From positions 1-38,779 of the forward strand of contig NZ_LWQT01000056.1 in assembly GCF_001650715.1 (NCBI RefSeq): a stretch of 38,779 bases of DNA. Direction: 5' to 3'. A program made the translations under genes and the position numbers. The notes under the pieces were generated by a model that saw nothing but the letters and a program-made list of their open reading frames with translations, ran no database searches and was not told the origin of the DNA. Of the stretch, positions 33,700 to 38,779 are shown one piece after another; the first letter of the stretch is position 1; the number at the start of each line of letters is the position of its first letter. Source of the DNA: Paramagnetospirillum marisnigri (GTDB taxonomy: Bacteria > Pseudomonadota > Alphaproteobacteria > Rhodospirillales > Magnetospirillaceae).

Positions 33700-35436
33700 A
33701 TGACGACGAGTTCCGGATCTGGATCTGTCTCGATTGCGATGTGCGGCAGTGGCGGCGCGGGCGTGATGACCGCCGCCAATATGTTTCTCGACGCGGCCGC
33801 CGAGGCGGGTTTTTACGCTCTGTTTGGACGTTCCTCCGGCCCGCAGATTCGCGGCGGCGAGGCGGCGGCGCTGGTTCGCCTGGGTGCGGACCCCATCACC
33901 TCGGTGGATGATACCTTCGACATCATGCTGGCCATCGACTGGCAGGGCGTTCAGCGCTTCGCCGCCGAACTGCCGCTGTCCAAGTCTTCCATTGTGATCT
34001 GTGATCCGGCCGCGGGCGAAGTCCCCGAGGTCTATGTCAAGACCGGCGCCCGTATCGTTCACCTGCCCATGAAGGACCTGGCCAAGACCATTCCGGGCGG
34101 CCGTCCCAACATGATCGCGCTGGGCGCGGTCGCGGCGCTGATCGGTTTCCCCGTGGCTCCGCTGACCGAGGTGCTGGGCAAGTCGCTGAAGAAGAAGCGC
34201 GCCGATGCCTTCGAGGCGTCCGTGGCGGGTGTGAAGGCTGGTGCCGAGGCTGCCGCCACCCTGGGCGAGAGCAAGAAGCTCGCCGCCCCCAAGGCCAAGG
34301 ACGTCAAGCGTTGGACCATCACCGGCAATTACGGTACCGGCCTGGGCGCCATTCGCGGCGGCGTGCGCTTCTGCGCCGCCTACCCGATCACGCCCGCCAC
34401 GGAAGTGCTGGAATATCTGAGCTCCGCCCTGCCCAAGGTCGGCGGCGTGTTCGTGCAGGCCGAGGATGAGCTGGCCTCGGTCAATATGTGCATCGGCGCC
34501 TCCTATGGCGGCGAGGCTTCCATCACTTCGACCGCCGGTCCCGGCCTGTCGCTGATGATCGAAGGTCTGGGTCTGTCCATGGCCTCGGAAACCCCGGTTG
34601 TGGTGGTCGATGTCCAGCGTGTCGGTCCCTCCACCGGCATCGCCACCAAGTGCGAGCAGTCGGACCTCAACATCGCGGTCTATGGCCTGCACGGCGACGC
34701 CCCCCATCTGGTGGTCGCGCCCAACTCCATCGGCGACTGCATCTTCACCACCCAGTGGGGCGTCTATCTGGCCGAAGCCCTGCAGAGCCCCTGCATCGTG
34801 CTGTCGGATCAGGCCCTGGGCCAGAGCCGCGGCATCATCGATGCCCCCGCCGACGTGGCCTTCGTGGGCAAGCGCCTCCAGGCGGTGGCTCCGGCCGAGG
34901 GCGAGGTGTTCAAGCGCTACGCCAACACCGCCTCGGGCATTTCTCCCATGCCGGTTCCCGGCCAGGAAGGCTGCCAGTACACCGCCGACGGCCTGGAGCA
35001 CACCGAGACCGGCACGCCGACCTCGCAGGCCTCCGATCACGACATGCAATTGGACAAGCGCCAGCGCAAGCTGACCAGTTTCGACTATGGCAGTCACTGG
35101 GCCACCATCGAGGGCGAGGGCGACATCGCCGTCATCACCTGGGGCTCGTGCACCGGTGCCGCCCGCGAGGCGGTGGAGCGTGCCCGCGCCGATGGCGTCA
35201 ATGCCAAGCTGATCTCGCTGCGTCTGATTTCCCCGACCCGTCCCGAGCATCTGGACGCGGCGTTGAAGGGCGTCAAGAAGATCCTGGTGGTCGAGCAGAG
35301 CCATCTCGGCCAGTTCACCCGTTACCTGCGTGGCGAATACGATCTGCCGGTCAAGCCCGAGCAGCTCTCGCGTCCCGGTCCGCTGCCCATGCGTCCCGGC
35401 GAAATCCACGCCCGCCTTCTGTCGATGGGGAAGTAA
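33700..35436 (+). CDS. korA: 2-oxoglutarate:ferredoxin oxidoreductase, alpha subunit (gamma-alpha fusion)
   Basis: Oxidatively decarboxylates 2-oxoglutarate to succinyl-CoA and reduces ferredoxin. The 578 residues combine an N-terminal gamma domain (IAMCGSGGAGVMTAANMFLDAA ... GRSSGPQIRGGEAAALVRLG) and the alpha domain (GNYGTGLGAIRGGVRFCAAYPITPATEVLEYL, then ITSTAGPGLSLMIEGLGLSMASETPVVVVDVQRVGPSTGIAT). A C-terminal transketolase-like domain starts near IAVITWGSCTGAAREAV. ATG 33700 was chosen for its AAGAGA/GGGGGA upstream; an earlier in-frame start at 33646 is unlikely. In Thauera korAB beside the bcr cluster regenerates reduced ferredoxin for ring reduction; the divergent arrangement here suggests the same. 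A pyruvate oxidoreductase is an alternative. Confidence 0.9.
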   Translation: MTTSSGSGSVSIAMCGSGGAGVMTAANMFLDAAAEAGFYALFGRSSGPQIRGGEAAALVRLGADPITSVDDTFDIMLAIDWQGVQRFAAELPLSKSSIVICDPAAGEVPEVYVKTGARIVHLPMKDLAKTIPGGRPNMIALGAVAALIGFPVAPLTEVLGKSLKKKRADAFEASVAGVKAGAEAAATLGESKKLAAPKAKDVKRWTITGNYGTGLGAIRGGVRFCAAYPITPATEVLEYLSSALPKVGGVFVQAEDELASVNMCIGASYGGEASITSTAGPGLSLMIEGLGLSMASETPVVVVDVQRVGPSTGIATKCEQSDLNIAVYGLHGDAPHLVVAPNSIGDCIFTTQWGVYLAEALQSPCIVLSDQALGQSRGIIDAPADVAFVGKRLQAVAPAEGEVFKRYANTASGISPMPVPGQEGCQYTADGLEHTETGTPTSQASDHDMQLDKRQRKLTSFDYGSHWATIEGEGDIAVITWGSCTGAAREAVERARADGVNAKLISLRLISPTRPEHLDAALKGVKKILVVEQSHLGQFTRYLRGEYDLPVKPEQLSRPGPLPMRPGEIHARLLSMGK

Positions 35437-35439
35437 GCC

Positions 35440-36267
35440 ATGAACGCAGTTACCTATGCCGCCAAGGATTTCAAGTCGGATGTGAAGCCGGTCTGGTGCC
35501 CGGGCTGCGGCGACTATGCCGTGCTGTCCTCCATCACCAAGGCCTTCGCCGATCTGGGGCTGAAGCCGCACGAGACCTCGGTGGTTTCGGGCATCGGCTG
35601 CTCGTCGCGCATCCCGGCCTATACCAACACCTACGGCTTCCACTCCATCCATGGCCGCGCCCTGGCCGTGGGCCAGGGGCTGAAGCTGGCCCGTCCCGAC
35701 CTCACCGTTCTGGTGGCGGGCGGCGATGGCGACGGTTTCTCCATCGGCGGCAATCACTTCCTGCATGCCTGCCGCCGCAATGTGGACCTGACCTATATCG
35801 TCATGGACAACCGGGTCTACGGCATGACCAAGGGCCAGCCCTCTCCGACCACCGAGTCGGATTGGGATGCCTCGGCCATGGCGCCGCCCGGCGGCACCGG
35901 CATGACCCCGTTCCATCCGTTGGCCATCGCGCTGGCGGCCGGGGCGAACTTCATCGCGCGCGGCTTCTCGGGTGATCCGAACGGCACCGCCGAGATCATC
36001 GCCGAGGCCATTCGTCATCCCGGCTTCTCGTTCGTGGCCATCATGAGCCCCTGCATCACGTTCCGTGAAGAGCAGCGCGAGTGGAAGGAAACCATGCGCA
36101 AGGTCGGCATGGAGCCCACCACCGATTCGGCCCAGGCGGCGCGTCGCCTGATGACCGATGACGGCTATAATTGCGGCGTGCTGTATCGCGGCAATCGGGT
36201 CTCCTACGGCAAGGATAAGATCGCCTCCGCCGCGGTTTCCGATCTGGACGCGGAGTTCACTCTTTGA
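35440..36267 (+). CDS. korB: 2-oxoglutarate:ferredoxin oxidoreductase, beta subunit
   Basis: Thiamine-diphosphate-binding subunit partner of KorA. The 275 residues show the TPP motif GGDGDGFSIGGNHFLHACRRN with N124 in VMDNRVYGMTKGQPSPTT. Four cysteines, C20 and C23 (WCPGCGDY), C54 (GIGCSSR) and C205 (SPCITF), match the [4Fe-4S] ligands of oxoacid:ferredoxin oxidoreductases. It begins three bases after the korA stop and its own stop overlaps the next gene's TTG start by four bases. Confidence 0.92.
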   Translation: MNAVTYAAKDFKSDVKPVWCPGCGDYAVLSSITKAFADLGLKPHETSVVSGIGCSSRIPAYTNTYGFHSIHGRALAVGQGLKLARPDLTVLVAGGDGDGFSIGGNHFLHACRRNVDLTYIVMDNRVYGMTKGQPSPTTESDWDASAMAPPGGTGMTPFHPLAIALAAGANFIARGFSGDPNGTAEIIAEAIRHPGFSFVAIMSPCITFREEQREWKETMRKVGMEPTTDSAQAARRLMTDDGYNCGVLYRGNRVSYGKDKIASAAVSDLDAEFTL

Positions 36268-36782
36268 GTGGATCGCCTGATTTCAAGGCGATAACGTCCA
36301 CCGCCGAGCTTTTCGCCATCGTTCGACTGATGGAGGAAAGCTCGGCGGAGCGCTACCGCGAACTGGCCGAGGCTTTCGAGATTTCGTGCAACAATCTCGA
36401 AACCGCCGAGGCCTTTCGCGCCCTGGCCGAGGGCGAGGACCGGCATGCCGCCGAGTTCCCCGCCCCGGTCGGGCCTCTGGGCGCCTTGAAGCCCTGGGGC
36501 GAGGAAGACCCCGAAATCGCCGATCCCGGCGCGGTGCATTACCTGATGTATCCGTGGCATGCCTATGACCTGGCATTGCGGCACGAGCAGGAAACCCTGG
36601 CCATCTTCACCGCCCTGGCGGACGCCACCACGATCCCCGAGGTCAAGGCCGAGGCCTTGCGGCTGGTGGAGCGGGAAAAGGGGCATATGGACCGGATGCG
36701 GGAACTGCGCGACATTCAACCGATTCCCCCCGATGATTGGGACGAGGACGACGACCCGCCCAATTGGGAAGCGTCGGACTAG
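36264..36782 (+). CDS. Ferritin-like (rubrerythrin-type) diiron protein
   Basis: A 172-residue, mostly helical protein with two ExxH motifs, E58-H61 (EDRH) and E138-H141 (EKGH), and upstream glutamates at about E24-E25 and E108-E110, the pattern for a four-helix diiron site. No rubredoxin domain follows; the tail is acidic (DDWDEDDDPPNW). Related proteins reduce peroxide or store iron. TTG 36264 overlaps the korB stop (TTGA) and has CGGAG eight bases upstream, so it is probably translated with korAB. That suggests protection of the oxygen-sensitive oxidoreductase or reductase; this is inference. Confidence 0.78.
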   Translation: MSGSPDFKAITSTAELFAIVRLMEESSAERYRELAEAFEISCNNLETAEAFRALAEGEDRHAAEFPAPVGPLGALKPWGEEDPEIADPGAVHYLMYPWHAYDLALRHEQETLAIFTALADATTIPEVKAEALRLVEREKGHMDRMRELRDIQPIPPDDWDEDDDPPNWEASD

Positions 36783-36806
36783 TTCTTTGTCCCTCAATCG
36801 CCGGGC

Positions 36807-36824
36807 GGCGGACCTCTGTCCGCC
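36807..36824 (+). terminator. Weak hairpin after the korAB-ferritin operon
   Basis: GGCGGAC (36807-36813) and GTCCGCC (36818-36824) form a 7-bp stem with a 4-nt loop, followed by TTGGCTTT. It is 24 bases past the stop and could be a poor intrinsic terminator. Confidence 0.4.
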
Positions 36825-36868
36825 TTGGCTTTCGCGCCATGAGGCGCGCCGGGCCTTGCCCGCAACTC

Positions 36869-36892
36869 CGAACGAATGATGTCATTCGTTCG
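36869..36892. promoter_or_regulatory. Perfect 24-bp palindrome before the RidA/gcdH genes (candidate operator)
   Basis: The arms CGAACGAATGA (36869-36879) and TCATTCGTTCG (36882-36892) are exact complements around two central bases. The palindrome lies 24 bases before the RidA start and has no T-run, so an operator is more likely than a terminator. The GAATGA/TCATTC inner part is reminiscent of operators of TetR-family acyl-CoA-responsive repressors, and its outer CCGAAC half-site (with 36868) also occurs in the palindrome before korA. The binding protein is unidentified. Confidence 0.55.
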
Positions 36893-36915
36893 TCGGTATG
36901 GAGGGGTCTTTGGCC

Positions 36916-37314
36916 ATGCATCAATCCATCCTGCCCGAAGGCTGGGAACCGCCCATCGGCTATGCCAACGGCATCCTGGCCGCCAAGGGCCGGGTCCTGG
37001 CCCTGGCCGGGCAGGTGGGTTGGACCGCCCAGCAGGTGTTCGAGAGCGAGGACCTGATCCCGCAATTCGAACAGGCGCTGAGGAACATCCTCGCCATCCT
37101 GGCCGAGGCCGGGGGCAAGCCGGAACACATCATCCGCATCACCGCCTTTTGCATCGACAAGCCCCAATACCTCGCCTCGCGGCGGGAACTGGGTCGCATC
37201 TGGCGCGAACTGATGGGCAAGCACTACCCCGCCATGAGCATGATCTTCGTGGCCGATCTGCTGGACCACCCCGCCAAGATCGAGCTGGAAGCCACCGCCG
37301 TCATCCCCGATTAG
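36916..37314 (+). CDS. RidA/YjgF-family protein lacking the canonical arginine
   Basis: A 132-residue protein of the YjgF/YER057c/UK114 fold: LALAGQVGWTAQQVFESEDLIPQFEQALRNILAILAEAGGKPEHIIRITAFCID and the C-terminal IELEATAVIP. RidA enamine/imine deaminases carry an arginine in the P-A-R-S segment; here this reads YPAMSM, with Met107 in that place, so classical deaminase activity is doubtful and it belongs to another Rid subgroup. ATG 36916 was chosen for GGAGGGG nine bases upstream; an ATG at 36898 overlaps that site. It lies ahead of gcdH. Confidence 0.8.
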   Translation: MHQSILPEGWEPPIGYANGILAAKGRVLALAGQVGWTAQQVFESEDLIPQFEQALRNILAILAEAGGKPEHIIRITAFCIDKPQYLASRRELGRIWRELMGKHYPAMSMIFVADLLDHPAKIELEATAVIPD

Positions 37315-37334
37315 GGTCTGGCGCCTGTCGGAGC

Positions 37335-37351
37335 GCGGGCGCCCCGCCCGC
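37335..37351. other. GC-rich hairpin after the RidA gene
   Basis: GCGGGC (37335-37340) and GCCCGC (37346-37351) form a 6-bp stem with a 5-nt loop, 20 bases past the stop. No T-run follows. The rest of the 150-bp gap before gcdH is A/T-rich, including an inverted repeat GAAAA-N5-TTTTC at 37389-37403, and probably holds the gcdH promoter. Confidence 0.3.
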
Positions 37352-37464
37352 ACGCCCTTATCCATAACGAAATCATATGCCTGTCATAGAAAATATAGTT
37401 TTCCAATGATGGCTGGGATGCTTCATGGTGGCGTCACATAACAAACCAACCAGGAGCGTCCGTC

Positions 37465-38643
37465 GTGCAGCAGATCAAATGGGATGACCCCTTCCTCATC
37501 GAGAACCAGCTTTCCGAAGACGAGAAGATGGTTCGCGACGCCGCCCATGCCTACTGCCAGGAAAAGCTTCAGACCCGTGTGCTGAAGGCCTTCCGCGACG
37601 AAAGCTTCGACCGCGAGATCATGAATGAGATGGGCGAGATGGGCCTGCTCGGCCCGACCATCCCCGAGGAATACGGCGGGCCGGGCGTCAACCATGTCGC
37701 CTATGGCCTGATCTCGCGCGAGGTCGAGCGAGTGGATTCGGGCTATCGCTCGGCCATGAGCGTGCAGTCGTCGCTGGTGATGCATCCCATCTACAGCTAC
37801 GGCACCGAGGCGCAGAAGAAGAAGTTCCTGCCCAAGCTGGCCACCGGCGAGATCATCGGCTGCTTCGGCCTGACCGAGCCCGATGCCGGCTCCGATCCCG
37901 GCTCCATGCGCACCCGGGCCAAGAAGGTGGACGGCGGCTATCTGCTGACCGGCACCAAGATGTGGATCACCAACAGCCCCATTTCCGATATCGCCGTGGT
38001 CTGGGCCAAGTCCGACGCCCATGACGGCAAGATCAAGGGCTTCATCGTCGAGCGCGGCACCAAGGGCTTCTCCACGCCGAAGATCGAGGGCAAGCTGTCC
38101 TTGCGCGCCTCCATCACCGGCGAGATCGTCCTCGACGAGGCCTTCGTCCCCGACGAGAACCTGCTGCCCGAGGCTTCGGGCCTCGGCGGTCCGTTCGGCT
38201 GCCTCAACAAGGCCCGCTACGGCATCGCCTGGGGCGTCATCGGCGCCGCCGAGTTCTGCTGGCACGCCTCGCGCCAGTATATGCTGGACCGCAAGCAGTT
38301 CGGCCGCCCCCTGGCCGCCAACCAGATTCCGCAGCTGAAGCTGGCCAACATGATGACCGAGATCACCCTGGGCCTGCAGGCCTGCATCCGGGTCGGCCGC
38401 ATGATGGATGACGGCACCTGGGCGCCGGAAGCGGTGTCGCTGATCAAGCGCAACAACTGCGGCAAGGCCCTGGACATCGCCCGCATGGCGCGCGACATGC
38501 ACGGCGGCAACGGCATCTCGGAAGAGTTCCACGTCATCCGCCATATGGTGAACCTGGAGACGGTGAACACCTATGAAGGCGCCCATGACGTCCATGCCCT
38601 GATCCTGGGCCGCGCCATGACCGGTATCCAGGCGTTTTCCTAA
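37465..38643 (+). CDS. gcdH: Glutaryl-CoA dehydrogenase (decarboxylating)
   Basis: Oxidatively decarboxylates glutaryl-CoA to crotonyl-CoA and passes electrons to electron-transfer flavoprotein; in anaerobic benzoate catabolism it follows beta-oxidation of 3-hydroxypimelyl-CoA. The 392 residues are an acyl-CoA dehydrogenase with [74 protein letters not shown] and the catalytic base E371 in [17 protein letters not shown], all characteristic of GcdH. The GTG start is eight bases after AGGAG. etfB follows 60 bp downstream. Confidence 0.94.
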   Translation: MQQIKWDDPFLIENQLSEDEKMVRDAAHAYCQEKLQTRVLKAFRDESFDREIMNEMGEMGLLGPTIPEEYGGPGVNHVAYGLISREVERVDSGYRSAMSVQSSLVMHPIYSYGTEAQKKKFLPKLATGEIIGCFGLTEPDAGSDPGSMRTRAKKVDGGYLLTGTKMWITNSPISDIAVVWAKSDAHDGKIKGFIVERGTKGFSTPKIEGKLSLRASITGEIVLDEAFVPDENLLPEASGLGGPFGCLNKARYGIAWGVIGAAEFCWHASRQYMLDRKQFGRPLAANQIPQLKLANMMTEITLGLQACIRVGRMMDDGTWAPEAVSLIKRNNCGKALDIARMARDMHGGNGISEEFHVIRHMVNLETVNTYEGAHDVHALILGRAMTGIQAFS

Positions 38644-38659
38644 GGCAATACCAACAAGA

Positions 38660-38683
38660 GGCGGGCCGCTGCGGCGGTCCGCC
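38660..38683 (+). other. Intercistronic hairpin between gcdH and etfB
   Basis: GGCGGGCCGC (38660-38669) pairs with GCGGTCCGCC (38674-38683) over ten positions with one G-U pair and a 4-nt loop. It ends a few bases before the etfB ribosome-binding site (GGGAAGGA). There is no T-run, so it is more likely a transcript-stability or expression-ratio element than a terminator. Confidence 0.45.
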
Positions 38684-38703
38684 CATGGGAAGGACATGCG
38701 GCG

Positions 38704-38779
38704 ATGAAAGTCCTGGTCGCGGTAAAGCGGGTCGTTGACTACAACGTCAAGATCCGGGTGAAGTCGGACAACACGGGCG
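38704..38779 (+). CDS. etfB: Electron transfer flavoprotein beta subunit (partial)
   Basis: Only the first 25 residues are in the window (MKVLVAVKRVVDYNVKIRV...), matching the conserved EtfB N-terminus. The gene runs off the right edge. ETF accepts electrons from GcdH and other acyl-CoA dehydrogenases and hands them to the quinone pool. GGGAAGGA lies nine bases before the ATG. An etfA gene would be expected next. Confidence 0.88.
   Translation, partial: MKVLVAVKRVVDYNVKIRVKSDNTG

Noticed and set aside
33475-36018. Very long open frame (about 847 codons) on the minus strand opposite korA and korB
   Set aside because: It mirrors the codon pattern of the plus-strand genes, is rich in Gly/Arg/His and lacks any family motif; a typical high-GC shadow frame.
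37355-37364. Third DnaA box (TTATCCATA) before gcdH
   Set aside because: It mismatches the consensus at the key CACA end and stands alone.

Overview
The window is about 38.8 kb of GC-rich bacterial chromosome. Everything recognisable points to an alphaproteobacterium of the Rhodospirillales, most likely a Magnetospirillum/Paramagnetospirillum-type organism. The reasons are the high GC content, many c-di-GMP and c-type haem signalling proteins, a uvrC gene preceded by a pteridine-reductase-like SDR gene, and a complete Thauera-type anaerobic benzoyl-CoA pathway. The genus is inference; no rRNA or other taxonomic marker is present. I saw no tRNA, rRNA, CRISPR array, insertion sequence or prophage gene.

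Layout. Positions 1-4000 hold a sugar block: a GH4-family glycosidase and glucosamine-6-phosphate deaminase (minus strand), divergent from a methyltransferase-glucokinase pair (plus strand). Positions 3.9-9.9 kb (minus strand) hold three redox or signalling genes: a membrane protein with a periplasmic CXXCH haem motif, a degenerate GGDEF and an intact EAL domain; a dihaem cytochrome c; and a Cache-HAMP-GAF-HD-GYP protein. Positions 10-17.8 kb (minus strand) hold nucleotide excision repair genes with unusual company. A TumE-like toxin gene, a winged-helix regulator gene and uvrB overlap by four bases each; then come a predicted pseudokinase, a pteridine-reductase-like SDR, a 432-bp gap with two consensus DnaA boxes, and uvrC. 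An RluA-type pseudouridine synthase and a short zinc-ribbon protein lie upstream of the toxin. Positions 17.9-25.3 kb hold a stand-alone periplasmic solute-binding protein, a DUF2076 protein, an FmdB-type zinc ribbon, a NitT/TauT-type ABC transporter without a binding protein, and a divergent Mur-ligase/LD-carboxypeptidase pair that looks like murein-peptide recycling.

Positions 25.3-38.8 kb are the catabolic core. One minus-strand operon reads had-oah-dch-bcrC-bcrB-bcrA-bcrD-fdx and ends at a strong intrinsic terminator. BcrCBAD reduces benzoyl-CoA to the cyclohexadiene with ATP and reduced ferredoxin; Dch, Had and Oah hydrate, oxidise and hydrolytically open the ring. Divergent from it, korA-korB encode a 2-oxoglutarate:ferredoxin oxidoreductase that can re-reduce the ferredoxin, followed by an overlapping ferritin-like gene. 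Next come a RidA-like gene, glutaryl-CoA dehydrogenase (gcdH) and the start of etfB, which carry the ring-cleavage product on to crotonyl-CoA. Two palindromes sharing a CCGAAC-type half-site lie before korA and before the RidA/gcdH genes and may reflect a common regulator.

Most gene calls rest on motifs and lengths recognised by eye. Start codons were chosen by ribosome-binding site and overlap; several are TTG or GTG.
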